Assembly: GCA_964652805.1 (NCBI GenBank) | Contig: CAZZBJ010000009.1 | Coordinates: 1-34,504, forward strand | DNA length: 34,504 nucleotides | Direction of reading: 5' to 3' | From: Claveliimonas sp964652805 | GTDB taxonomy: Bacteria; Bacillota; Clostridia; Lachnospirales; Lachnospiraceae | Part shown: piece after piece, positions 7,899 to 15,789 of the stretch | How positions within the stretch are numbered: position 1 is the first letter of the stretch | Layout: each line of letters opens with the position of its first letter | The notes under the pieces: generated by a model | What the model was told of the DNA's origin: nothing | Seen by the model: only the letters and a program-made list of their open reading frames with translations | The model's database searches: none | Position numbers and translations under genes: made by a program

Positions 7899-8747
7899 AT
7901 GGAAGCAGCACTTGCGGGACAGGAAACCATTGAGGATATTGTGCTTCGCCATTCCAAGAGGGGGATGACGGTCCTAAGAGAGTACATGGACAGCGATTTC
8001 TGCAAAAAGGCAGCCCAGCAGATCCTGGAGCTGGAGAGGGGGACGCTCCTTCTCACTACCGGGTTTTATGTGGCGGGCTATGCGGAGACCGACGGCCCCC
8101 TGGGCACAGTGGTCCTCGCCAGGGCCCTGAAGAGCCAGGGATTTCATCCGGTCATCGTCACAGATCAGTTTTGCCGCGGCTTTTTTGAGCCGGCGGGACT
8201 GGATGTCTGCTACATGGATGTGGACGCCTATGAGGACGAATATGAGGAAGTGCTGCATGCCTATCAGCCTGTGGGCCTGATCGCCATCGAGAGATGCGGG
8301 CGCAATACGGAGGGAGACTACGCCAACATGCGGGGCGTCAGCATCCGGAAGCACACCGCCCAGATGGACTGGCTTTTTATCAAAGCCAGACAGAGGGGCA
8401 TCCCCACCTTCGGCGTAGGGGACGGTGGCAATGAGATTGGCATGGGCAACCTGAAGGACGTGATCGCCGGAGAGCTGGAGCTTGTGCCCTGCAAGGTGAA
8501 GGTGGACACCCTCGTCATAGCCACCGTGTCCAACTGGGGCGCCTATGCGGTGGCCGCCTACATCCAGAAGCTGACCGGGATCCGGGTTCTCCCGAAATTC
8601 TCTGAGCTGAAGGAGTATCTGGCCAGGATCGTGGACATGGGCAGCGTGGACGGTGTGACCAAGGAGCATACCCTGAGCGTGGACGGCTTCTCCCTGGACG
8701 TGGAGAGGGAGATCCTGGAGGGACTGAAAAATCTTGCCGCCGTATAG
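7899..8747 (+). CDS. D-glutamate cyclase C-terminal-like protein (DUF4392)
   Basis: This 282-residue protein resembles the C-terminal domain of animal D-glutamate cyclase (the DUF4392 family). Conserved features include LLTTGFYVAGYAETDGPLG near residue 55, a Rossmann-like VIVTDQFC segment, IAIERCGRN, and FGVGDGGNEIGMG followed by a late TVSNWGAYAVAAYI block. Here it is a separate gene 34 bases downstream of the DUF1445 gene, so the two bacterial proteins equal one split vertebrate enzyme. They may act as a heteromer or in sequence; the function of this domain alone is not established. A GGGAG Shine-Dalgarno precedes the ATG. It is the last gene of the cluster, ending at the hairpin at 8771-8811. 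Confidence 0.82.
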   Translation: MEAALAGQETIEDIVLRHSKRGMTVLREYMDSDFCKKAAQQILELERGTLLLTTGFYVAGYAETDGPLGTVVLARALKSQGFHPVIVTDQFCRGFFEPAGLDVCYMDVDAYEDEYEEVLHAYQPVGLIAIERCGRNTEGDYANMRGVSIRKHTAQMDWLFIKARQRGIPTFGVGDGGNEIGMGNLKDVIAGELELVPCKVKVDTLVIATVSNWGAYAVAAYIQKLTGIRVLPKFSELKEYLARIVDMGSVDGVTKEHTLSVDGFSLDVEREILEGLKNLAAV

Positions 8748-8770
8748 AAGTTTTTCTCTATTATTTCATA

Positions 8771-8811
8771 AATGCCCCGGAGCGTTTTTTTGTTTTACGC
8801 TCCGGGGCATT
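8771..8811. terminator. Perfect 15-bp hairpin between convergent genes
   Basis: AATGCCCCGGAGCGT (8771-8785) pairs perfectly with ACGCTCCGGGGCATT (8797-8811) around an 11-base loop. It lies between the convergent ends of the DUF4392 gene and trpB2 and can form in both transcripts. The T-run lies in the loop rather than after the stem, so termination may be less efficient than a canonical site. Confidence 0.65.
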
Positions 8812-8858
8812 GCTGTTTACAGGGGGAAGTGCTGCTTCTGCAGAGGCATTGTCTGTCC

Positions 8859-10244
8859 TTACAGATCCGCAGGCACCTTCGGGAGGCCGGCAAAGCCTGC
8901 CTGCAGGTCCTCGTCGGAGGGGATGTAGTCGGTCATCTGTCCGTTGTGGTATTTCTCGTAGGCTACCATGTCGAAGTAGCCGGTTCCGGTGAGGCCGAAG
9001 AGGATGGTCTTTTCCTCCCCTGTCTCCTTGCACTTCATGGCCTCGTCTATGGCCACCTTGATGGCGTGGCTGCTCTCCGGGGCGGGGAGAATGCCTTCCA
9101 CCCTGGCGAACTGCTCCGCCGCGGCGAAGACGGCCGTCTGCTCCACAGATTTGGCCTCCATATATTTGTCGTAATAGAGCTGGGAGAGGACAGGGCTCAT
9201 GCCGTGGTAGCGCAGGCCTCCCGCATGGTTGGGAGAGGGAATGAAGCCGCTTCCCAGGGTGTACATCTTGGCCAGAGGACACACCATGCCGGTGTCGCAG
9301 AAATCGTAGGCGTAGACGCCTCTTGTGAGGCTGGGGCAGGAGGCCGGCTCCACGGCGATGAACTGGTAGTTTGCCTCGCCCCGCAGCTTCTCGCCCATGA
9401 AGGGGGAAATGAGGCCGCCTAAGTTGGAGCCGCCGCCGGCGCATCCGATGATAATGTCCGGTTTGATATCGTATTTATCCATGGCGATCTTTGTCTCCAG
9501 ACCGATGATGGACTGGTGGAGCACTACCTGGTTCAGCACGCTGCCCAGCACGTACCGGTAGCCCTCCTTGCCGGTGGCCGCTTCCACCGCTTCAGAGATG
9601 GCGCAGCCCAGGCTTCCGGTGGTGTCCGGGTGCCGGGCCAGGATCTTTCGTCCCACTTCGGTGGTGTCAGAGGGGGAGGGGGTGACGCTGGCCCCGTAGG
9701 TGCGCATGACCTCCCGGCGGAAGGGCTTCTGCTCGTAGGAGCACTTCACCATGAAGACGATGCAGTCCAGGTCCAGGTAGGAGCAGGCCATGGAGAGGGC
9801 TGTGCCCCACTGTCCGGCTCCCGTCTCCGTGGTCACACCCTTCAGCCCCTGGTCCTTTGCGTAGAACGCCTGGGCGATGGCGGAGTTCAGCTTGTGGCTG
9901 CCGCTCGTGTTGTTCCCCTCGAATTTATAGTAGATCTTTGCCGGGGTCTGGAGCTTCTCCTCCAGGCAGTAGGCCCGCACCAGGGGAGAGGGGCGGTACA
10001 TTTTGTAGAAGTCCCGGAGCTTTTTGGGGATTTCGATGTACCGGTTCTCGTTGTCCAGCTCCTGCTTCACCAGCTCGTCGCAGAACACCGCTCCCAGCTC
10101 CTGTGCCGTCATGGGCTTCAAGGTGCCCGGGTTCAGGAGGGGCGCCGGCTTGTTCTTCATATCCGCTCTCACGTTGTACCATTCCTTTGGCATCTCGCTC
10201 TCTTCCAGGTAGATTTTGTAGGGGATCTTTGTCTCTGCTGCCAT
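8859..10244 (-). CDS. trpB2: Tryptophan synthase beta-like protein TrpB2
   Basis: A 461-residue PLP enzyme of the TrpB2 branch, longer than the usual ~400-residue TrpB1. The N-terminal extension, with PEWYN-type sequence (here PKEWYNVRADM), is typical of the branch. The PLP lysine is K118 in NTSGSHKLNSA; the phosphate loop is CAGGGSNLGG. It condenses indole with L-serine to make L-tryptophan. There is no trpA or other trp gene nearby, so it most likely salvages indole, which is abundant in the gut. The start has AAAGGAG eight bases upstream. The Trp T-box leader upstream makes expression respond to uncharged tRNA-Trp. It converges on the D-amino-acid cluster and belongs to a separate transcript. 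Confidence 0.92.
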   Translation of the reverse strand: MAAETKIPYKIYLEESEMPKEWYNVRADMKNKPAPLLNPGTLKPMTAQELGAVFCDELVKQELDNENRYIEIPKKLRDFYKMYRPSPLVRAYCLEEKLQTPAKIYYKFEGNNTSGSHKLNSAIAQAFYAKDQGLKGVTTETGAGQWGTALSMACSYLDLDCIVFMVKCSYEQKPFRREVMRTYGASVTPSPSDTTEVGRKILARHPDTTGSLGCAISEAVEAATGKEGYRYVLGSVLNQVVLHQSIIGLETKIAMDKYDIKPDIIIGCAGGGSNLGGLISPFMGEKLRGEANYQFIAVEPASCPSLTRGVYAYDFCDTGMVCPLAKMYTLGSGFIPSPNHAGGLRYHGMSPVLSQLYYDKYMEAKSVEQTAVFAAAEQFARVEGILPAPESSHAIKVAIDEAMKCKETGEEKTILFGLTGTGYFDMVAYEKYHNGQMTDYIPSDEDLQAGFAGLPKVPADL

Positions 10245-10313
10245 TGTCTTGTTCTCCTTTCTTGTTGTTGATGCAATGTGTCAGGAAACGCTCTGCCCGG
10301 GGAAAGCCAAAAG

Positions 10314-10356
10314 AAAAGCCCCTGCCCCTTGCAGATAAAATGCAGGGACAGGAGCT
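10314..10356 (-). terminator. T-box-controlled intrinsic terminator
   Basis: The arms at 10341-10356 and 10317-10333 form a long GC-rich stem around a 7-base loop, followed on the minus strand by a T-rich tail (CTTTTC). It lies just downstream of the T-box motif, and its 5' arm can be sequestered by the competing antiterminator. Confidence 0.85.
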
Positions 10357-10603
10357 TGTGGTCTGTTTCTTGATCAATAAAATGCTCCTGCGGTGCCACC
10401 CGGCTTGATGTAGCATATACATCCACTCATGCATACTGACATATGCGTCTTTGATAACGGAGTCCTCTCTCCGGCTCGCATACTTTTGATTTCCGCTCGC
10501 CCTCCGAAGTCCATTCCCTTCCGGTCTGATCTGCCGCAATCCCACCGCCTGCAGCTCTCTGTGAGCCAGGTGCCAGAAAGTACTCACCCTTCATCACTGG
10601 TTT
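10314..10603 (-). promoter_or_regulatory. T-box riboswitch leader, tryptophan-specific
   Basis: The minus strand carries the T-box sequence GGGTGGCACCGC (within plus 10384-10401), followed by a terminator hairpin. Upstream is a structured Stem I region with AGTA and AGAGAG motifs. The specifier context reads GAA-TGG-A, and the TGG codon falls at plus 10511-10513, indicating tRNA-Trp. Uncharged tRNA-Trp would stabilise the antiterminator and allow trpB2 transcription. This fits the gene product exactly. Confidence 0.9.
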
Positions 10604-10609
10604 AAAGAG

Positions 10610-10638
10610 ACTTTAGCACAAGGAAAATAAATTGTCAA
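10610..10638 (-). promoter_or_regulatory. Promoter of the T-box/trpB2 transcript
   Basis: The minus strand shows a perfect TTGACA (plus 10633-10638), 17 bases, then TAAAGT (plus 10610-10615). TG one base upstream of the -10 gives an extended -10 element. Transcription should begin near 10603, at the start of the T-box leader. Confidence 0.75.
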
Positions 10639-10721
10639 TCTTTTTGAAAAAATAAGTTAAATTTTGCACAAACCGTGCTTTTGGGCCGGCGTAAAACAAC
10701 CTGCAGGCTGCCCGGAATGAC

Positions 10722-10750
10722 TTGAGAAAAGGCATGAAATGAGATAAGAT
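10722..10750 (+). promoter_or_regulatory. Probable promoter of murL-murD
   Basis: TTGAGA (10722-10727) and TAAGAT (10745-10750) are spaced by 17 bases, about 35 bases upstream of the murL start, with AGGAAGG before the ATG at 10785. Confidence 0.45.
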
Positions 10751-10784
10751 AGACAAAGAAAAGAAGAATGAGGAAGGTGCATGT

Positions 10785-12155
10785 ATGTTTTCCTATACAG
10801 AACTGAGAAAGGAACACCCGGCGTTCATTTACCACGGGTATGCGATAGAGGAGAGTGAGGACAAGGTGGGGATCGTTTACGATTTTGAAATCCCCGGCCT
10901 TGCCGCCTTCCGCCCCTCGTGGGAGTTTCCCAAGCGGAAGGGGGAGAAGAGGAACTTTAAGGAGAGCGGCACATTTCAGAAGCTGGTCTTCTCCCTTGGC
11001 ATGGTGGAGCTCATCAGCTACTGGAAGACGGCCTGTCCCCCTGTGGTGAAGATAGAGGCGGGAAGCCTGACAGAGGAGCAGAGGGAGTGGTGGAAGGACC
11101 TGTATTTCAACGGTCTGGGAGAATTCTACTACACAAACGGCATCCGGGAGAACCAGCAGGACTTCATGGAGATCCGCTCCCTGGGGAGTGAGACAGGGAA
11201 GCCGGACATGCCCCTGGGAGACGGGACGGAGGGATATCTGATCCCTGTGGGAGGGGGCAAGGATTCAGCTGTGACCCTGTCCCTTCTGGAGGGGGAGAAG
11301 GAGAAAAACTGCTGCTATATCATCAATCCCCGGGGCGCTACCCTGAAGACCGTGGAGAGAGCGGGCTACGGGGAGGAGCAGCTTGTGACAGTGAAGCGGA
11401 CCCTGGACAGGAACATGCTGGAGCTGAACCGGCAGGGCTACTTAAACGGGCACACCCCCTACTCCGCCATTGTGGCCTTTTCCGCCACCATTGCGGCCTA
11501 CATGCGGGGCGTGCGATACATTGCCCTGTCCAACGAGTCCAGCGCCAACGAGAGCACGGTGGAGGGAAGCACAGTGAACCACCAGTACTCCAAAAGCTTC
11601 CGCTTCGAGAAGGCCTTCCACGACTACGAGGCGGCCTATATCGGGAGCGGCACCTACTACTTCAGCCTGCTGCGGCCTTTGAGCGAGTTCCAGATCGCCC
11701 GGTACTTTGCGAAGTGCCGCCAGTTCCACGACATTTTCCGCAGCTGCAACGCCGGCAGCAAGGAGGACAAGTGGTGCGGTCACTGCTCCAAGTGCCTCTT
11801 TGTCTGCCTCATCCTGTCCCCTTTCCTCTCCAGGGAGGAGATCATCGCCATCTTCGGGCGGGACATGCTGGATGACCCGGATATGCGGGAGGATTTCCGC
11901 AAGCTCACCGGGATGGAGAAGGAGAAGCCCTTTGAGTGCGTGGGCAGCAGGGATGAAGTGAACGCGGCCGTATCCCTCACCATCGATAAAATGGAAAAAG
12001 AAGGACAGGCTCTGCCAAAGCTTTTTGCATACTACAGGAATTCCGGGTTCTACAGGAAAGAGGACCCGGAAAACAGACGTTTCTTTACGTATTTTGACGG
12101 GGAAAATCTTCTGCCGCCGTCCTGTCTGGCTCTGATAAAGGAAAAGTGTTTATAA
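10785..12155 (+). CDS. murL: UDP-MurNAc-L-Ala-L-Glu epimerase MurL
   Basis: This 456-residue protein looks like MurL, first characterised in Xanthomonas. MurL epimerises the terminal L-Glu of UDP-MurNAc-L-Ala-L-Glu to D-Glu, so glutamate racemase (MurI) is not needed. Visible features are a PP-loop-like VGGGKDS at 155-161, the SNESSANEST block, and a WCGHCSKC cysteine cluster (C331, C334, C337). A MurD-type ligase gene starts 15 bases downstream, which is the pairing known for the MurD2/MurL pathway. The ATG at 10785 has AGGAAGG at a good distance; a nearer ATG at 10781 is out of frame. The assignment rests on overall family recognition and the partner gene. Confidence 0.85.
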   Translation: MFSYTELRKEHPAFIYHGYAIEESEDKVGIVYDFEIPGLAAFRPSWEFPKRKGEKRNFKESGTFQKLVFSLGMVELISYWKTACPPVVKIEAGSLTEEQREWWKDLYFNGLGEFYYTNGIRENQQDFMEIRSLGSETGKPDMPLGDGTEGYLIPVGGGKDSAVTLSLLEGEKEKNCCYIINPRGATLKTVERAGYGEEQLVTVKRTLDRNMLELNRQGYLNGHTPYSAIVAFSATIAAYMRGVRYIALSNESSANESTVEGSTVNHQYSKSFRFEKAFHDYEAAYIGSGTYYFSLLRPLSEFQIARYFAKCRQFHDIFRSCNAGSKEDKWCGHCSKCLFVCLILSPFLSREEIIAIFGRDMLDDPDMREDFRKLTGMEKEKPFECVGSRDEVNAAVSLTIDKMEKEGQALPKLFAYYRNSGFYRKEDPENRRFFTYFDGENLLPPSCLALIKEKCL

Positions 12156-12170
12156 AGGGGGAGACAGAGG

Positions 12171-13595
12171 ATGCTGGAAAAGATACGTCAGACGATAGAA
12201 GGGAAGAAAGTGCTGATACTTGGATTGGGACGGGAGGGCTGCTCCAGCCTGCGGCTGGTCAGCAAGGCCGGCGGCTGGGAGCGACTGGCCGTGTCGGACC
12301 GGCGGAAGGTGGATCCCTCCGGAGAGGCCGGCGGAAACAAGGTGGAGCTTTACACCGGGGAGCACTATCTGGACAGGGAGCTTCTGGACTCCTTTGACAT
12401 TGTGTTCAAGACGCCGGGCATCGTCCTGCCGGAGGAGCCGAAAGTCTACCGGTGCCGGTTCGTGTCCCAGACAGAGCTCTTCATCGAGAGGTTCCGGGAT
12501 CAGATCGTAGGGATCACGGGGACGAAGGGGAAGAGCACCACGTCCTCCCTTCTGTACCATATCCTGAAGGAGACGGGGGAGGACACCGTGCTTGCGGGAA
12601 ATATCGGCATCCCCGTGTTCGACATCGCGGAGGACATCATGCCCGGGGAGGTCATTGTGCTGGAGCTCTCCTGCCACCAGCTGGAGCACATCCGGGTGTC
12701 CCCCCGCATCGCGGTCCTTCTCAACCTGTATGAGGAGCATCTGGACCATTACGGGACCATGGCGAAATACGTCCGGGCCAAGCAGAACATCTATGCCTGG
12801 CAGCAGGAGGGGGACATCCTCTTCTGCCATGCGGACGTACTGCCCGGGAAGGAGATCGAGGGAGCCGGAAAGGAGAGCGCCTGCGTGCCCTGCCGGGGTG
12901 AGATCATCTCCGCTGTCATGATGCCGGAGGACGAAACGGCCCGGGGCGCCGGGGACATCGAGGTGGCCGGGAATGCGGTCCGCTATAGGAGCAGCGGCCT
13001 GCGAATCCCGGAGGAGGGCATCTCCTTGTTCGGGCGGCATAACTACTTTGACATCGGCGTGGTCTACGGGGTCTGCAAGGAGTTCTCCGTGACGGACGAG
13101 AAGTTCCTGAAGGGCCTGCGCACCTTCCGGACCCTTCCCCACAGGCTCCAGTACCTGGGCGTGAGGGAGGGCCTGCGATTCTATGACGACTCCATTTCCA
13201 CCATCGGGGAGACCACTATCCAGGCTCTGGAGAGTGTGAAAAATGTGGACAGCATCCTGATCGGCGGCATGGACCGGGGGGTGGACTACAGCCAGCTGGA
13301 GGAGTATCTGACGGGCAGCAGCGTGCGCCACATCATCCTCATGGAGGCTACGGGAAAGAGGATTTACAGAGAGATCAAAGAAAAGTATCCCACCTTGTTT
13401 GCCAGCGGAAGGCTGGAGCTGACAGAGCACCTGGAGGAGGCTGTGGATCTGGCCAGGGAGCTGGGGGAGGAGGGAGGCGCCTGCGTGCTGTCGCCGGCGG
13501 CCGCCAGCTACGGGATATTCAAAAATTTTGAAGAGCGCGGAGCGTATTTCAGACAATATGTTTTCGGGCAGGAGGACCGGCAGGCGGTTCGCTGA
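12171..13595 (+). CDS. murD2: MurD-type ligase, probably UDP-MurNAc-L-Ala--L-Glu ligase MurD2
   Basis: A 474-residue Mur ligase. The N-terminal domain has VLILGLGREG; the ATP P-loop is GITGTKGKST (114-122); the central domain contains LNLYEEHLDHYGTMAKYV, and the C-terminal domain YDDSISTIGETT. MurD adds glutamate to UDP-MurNAc-L-Ala in the cytoplasm. Pairing with MurL suggests the MurD2 subtype, which accepts L-Glu before epimerisation. Sequence reading alone cannot separate MurD2 from ordinary MurD, so the subtype comes from context. The gene sits 15 bases after murL with a GGGGGAG ribosome binding site and is clearly cotranscribed with it. Confidence 0.85.
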   Translation: MLEKIRQTIEGKKVLILGLGREGCSSLRLVSKAGGWERLAVSDRRKVDPSGEAGGNKVELYTGEHYLDRELLDSFDIVFKTPGIVLPEEPKVYRCRFVSQTELFIERFRDQIVGITGTKGKSTTSSLLYHILKETGEDTVLAGNIGIPVFDIAEDIMPGEVIVLELSCHQLEHIRVSPRIAVLLNLYEEHLDHYGTMAKYVRAKQNIYAWQQEGDILFCHADVLPGKEIEGAGKESACVPCRGEIISAVMMPEDETARGAGDIEVAGNAVRYRSSGLRIPEEGISLFGRHNYFDIGVVYGVCKEFSVTDEKFLKGLRTFRTLPHRLQYLGVREGLRFYDDSISTIGETTIQALESVKNVDSILIGGMDRGVDYSQLEEYLTGSSVRHIILMEATGKRIYREIKEKYPTLFASGRLELTEHLEEAVDLARELGEEGGACVLSPAAASYGIFKNFEERGAYFRQYVFGQEDRQAVR

Positions 13596-13603
13596 CCGGA
13601 GCG

Positions 13604-13650
13604 AAAAAAGGCGAACGGGGATCTCATACCTTACGGTTTGAAATCCCCGT
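13604..13650 (-). terminator. Intrinsic terminator of the AraC-family gene
   Basis: ACGGGGAT (13615-13622) pairs with ATCCCCGT (13643-13650). On the minus strand the hairpin is followed by GCC and six Ts (plus 13604-13609). The upstream arm overlaps the last codons of the AraC-family gene. On the plus strand no T-tract follows, so it is a weaker stop for murD2. Confidence 0.65.
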
Positions 13651-14551
13651 CTGCCATTGCCTTTATGGAGGAGGCGTACTCCGAGGGAGTCATGCCTGTG
13701 ATCTTCTTGAACTGCCGGGAGAAATAGTGGATGGAGGTGTAGCCCAGCTGCTCGGAGATCTGGGTGAAGTTCATCTTGTTCGTCCGGATGAGCTGTTTGG
13801 CCGCATTGACCTTCATGAGAGAAAAGTACTCGATGATGCCAAGCCCGCTCTGCTCCCGGAAGATTTTCTGGAGCTGGGAGCGGCCGATGAGGTTTTCCAG
13901 GCACACCTGCTGGATGGTGACGCGGCTCCCCAGGTGAGCCTCCAGGTAGTCCACCACCCGGTTGAAAAGATCGATGTCGCTTTTCTTCTTGGTGGCCTTC
14001 TGGAGCTGGGGTCGGATGGCCGATTTCACCAGGTGGATGGGCTGGGAGCAGCGGCGCAGCAGGTGGATCAGGAAGTGCTCCAGATAGAGGCGGATGAGCT
14101 GTTCCGCTCCGAACTGTTCCGCCTCCTTCTGGGGCATGTTCTGGAGATAGGGGTCGTCCAGCCGGCAGTCAAAGCAGTGCCGGGCCTCGATGACAATGTC
14201 CGCCAGGAGGTTACGCTCCGTCTCGTCCACCTGCAGCACCTTTTCCCGGAAAAAGTCCATGGCCGGGCTGTCGCACTGGAAGGATATGACCACCAGATTG
14301 GGCGCGCTGTGTCCCGTGGCCTGGACGGTGTGGAACTCCCCCGGCTGGTGGAAGGCCACCTCGCCCCGGTTCAGGATCATCTGCCTGTCCCCGCCGGTGA
14401 CGGCTACGTCCCCCTTGTCCACACAGATGAACTCCCAGAAGTCGTGGGATTCCCCGGGAAATTTAAAGTCGCTCATGTATTCAAAATAGTGGATGCTGTA
14501 GAGTTTTCCCACGGTGATGGAGTCCTTCAGGTCAATTCCGATGTAGGGCAC
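13631..14551 (-). CDS. AraC-family transcriptional regulator
   Basis: A 306-residue regulator with an N-terminal cupin-type sensing domain (HDFWEFICVDKG, then FHQPGEFHTV) and a C-terminal double helix-turn-helix ending in YTSIHYFSRQFKKITGMTPSEY, the AraC/XylS signature. Such proteins usually activate sugar-use genes when the cupin domain binds a small ligand. I chose the GTG start at 14551 because AAAGGAGG lies eight bases upstream. The frame is open further back, but that stretch overlaps the probable promoter. It is divergent from the nucleotidyltransferase and galE genes, which are its most likely targets. The ligand cannot be read from the sequence; a galactose-type sugar is a guess from the neighbours. 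Confidence 0.88.
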   Translation of the reverse strand: MPYIGIDLKDSITVGKLYSIHYFEYMSDFKFPGESHDFWEFICVDKGDVAVTGGDRQMILNRGEVAFHQPGEFHTVQATGHSAPNLVVISFQCDSPAMDFFREKVLQVDETERNLLADIVIEARHCFDCRLDDPYLQNMPQKEAEQFGAEQLIRLYLEHFLIHLLRRCSQPIHLVKSAIRPQLQKATKKKSDIDLFNRVVDYLEAHLGSRVTIQQVCLENLIGRSQLQKIFREQSGLGIIEYFSLMKVNAAKQLIRTNKMNFTQISEQLGYTSIHYFSRQFKKITGMTPSEYASSIKAMADGDFKP

Positions 14552-14587
14552 GGCGCAATCCTCCTTTCTTGTGTTTCCTTTATGCTT

Positions 14588-14616
14588 ATCATAACCTGAT
14601 TTTGCAGAAAAAGCAA
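14588..14616 (-). promoter_or_regulatory. Possible promoter of the AraC-family gene
   Basis: On the minus strand TTGCTT (plus 14611-14616) and TATGAT (plus 14588-14593) are 17 bases apart, about 40 bases upstream of the GTG start. The -35 is weak. A possible divergent promoter for the nucleotidyltransferase gene has TATACT near 14680 with no clear -35. The 186-base region between the two genes probably holds the regulator's sites, but I see no clear repeat. Confidence 0.4.
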
Positions 14617-14737
14617 AAACAAAATGTAGATTGTACAAATTGATCACAAAATAGGACAAAGATTTTTCGGGGTATTTATACTACAATAAGCGCAGCGATC
14701 GAGAACATCAGAAATATTCAGAAAGGATATAAAAGAG

Positions 14738-15664
14738 ATGAAAAAACCAGTATTAGTCATTATGGCAGCAGGAATGGGAAGTCGTTACGGGGGGCTCAAG
14801 CAGATCGATCCGGTGGATAAAGAGGGCCACATCATCATGGATTTTTCCATGTACGATGCCAGAAGGGCCGGATTTGAGAAGGTGATATTTATTATCAAGA
14901 AAGAAATTGAGAAGGATTTCAAGGAGTCTGTGGGCAACCGCATGAGCCGGATCATGGAGGTGGAGTACGCCTATCAGGATCTCCGCAACATCCCGGAGGG
15001 CTTTGAGGTGCCGGAGGGAAGAGTGAAGCCGTGGGGAACCGCCCACGCTGTCCTCTCCGCCATCGTCCGCATCGACGGCCTCTTTGTGGTCATCAAGGCG
15101 GATGACTACTATGGAAAAAACGCCGTCCAGGTGATCTACGACTACCTGTCCACCCATAAGGATGACGAGAAATACCGCTACACCATGGTAGGCTATCAGC
15201 TCGGCAACACGGTGACGGACAACGGACATGTAGCCAGAGGTCTGTGCGATATGAACGCTGCGGGAGAGCTGACAGGCATCCACGAGCGGACCCGCATCGA
15301 GAAGAGGGACGGCGGCATCGCCTACTCTGTGGACGACGGAGCCACATGGGTATCCGTGCCGGCAGACACGACTGTCTCCATGAATATGTGGGGATTTACA
15401 AGCAGCATCCTGGAGGAGATACGGAAGGGCTTTCCGGCCTTCCTGGAGGAGGGGCTGAAGACCAATCCCGTGAAGTGCGAGTATTTCCTTCCCTCTGTGG
15501 TCAGCGACCTGATCGGGCAGGACAAGGCCTCCGTGGCAGTGCTCCACTCTGCTGACAAATGGTACGGCATCACATACAAAGAGGACAAGCCGGTAGTCAT
15601 GGCTGCCATCCAGAAGCTGAAGGACAGCGGCGTATATCCACAGCATCTGTGGGAGCAGAAATAA
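14738..15664 (+). CDS. Sugar-phosphate nucleotidyltransferase family protein
   Basis: This 308-residue protein opens with the nucleotidyltransferase signature MAAGMGSRYGGLKQ, the nucleotide-binding loop used by enzymes that join NTPs to sugar-1-phosphates. Further blocks are KPWGTAHAV and VIKADDYYG, the latter corresponding to the metal-binding aspartate region. It is not a standard GalU: the signature and C terminus differ. The next gene is galE, and an AraC regulator is divergent, so UTP:hexose-1-phosphate uridylyltransfer in galactose or N-acetylhexosamine metabolism is plausible. Substrate specificity is inferred from context only. An AAAGGAT-type site precedes the ATG. Confidence 0.8.
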   Translation: MKKPVLVIMAAGMGSRYGGLKQIDPVDKEGHIIMDFSMYDARRAGFEKVIFIIKKEIEKDFKESVGNRMSRIMEVEYAYQDLRNIPEGFEVPEGRVKPWGTAHAVLSAIVRIDGLFVVIKADDYYGKNAVQVIYDYLSTHKDDEKYRYTMVGYQLGNTVTDNGHVARGLCDMNAAGELTGIHERTRIEKRDGGIAYSVDDGATWVSVPADTTVSMNMWGFTSSILEEIRKGFPAFLEEGLKTNPVKCEYFLPSVVSDLIGQDKASVAVLHSADKWYGITYKEDKPVVMAAIQKLKDSGVYPQHLWEQK

Positions 15665-15716
15665 AAAGTACACAGGAAAATCCGCAATATTTTTATAGTT
15701 TCAGCCACTATTATTA

Positions 15717-15745
15717 TAGAAATCCCAGGCTGTCCAAACTATAAT
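15717..15745 (+). promoter_or_regulatory. Possible separate galE promoter
   Basis: TAGAAA (15717-15722), 17 bases, then a perfect TATAAT (15740-15745), 45 bases before the galE start. The 125-base gap suggests galE can be transcribed separately from the upstream gene. Confidence 0.45.
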
Positions 15746-15789
15746 TACAGTAGATACCGGAAAACAGAGCCAAAAAGGAGGAGACCATC

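Noticed and set aside
12150..13904. 584-residue open frame antisense to murD2
   Set aside because: It is a shadow of GC-rich codon bias, has no ribosome binding site or family motifs, and covers two well-identified genes.
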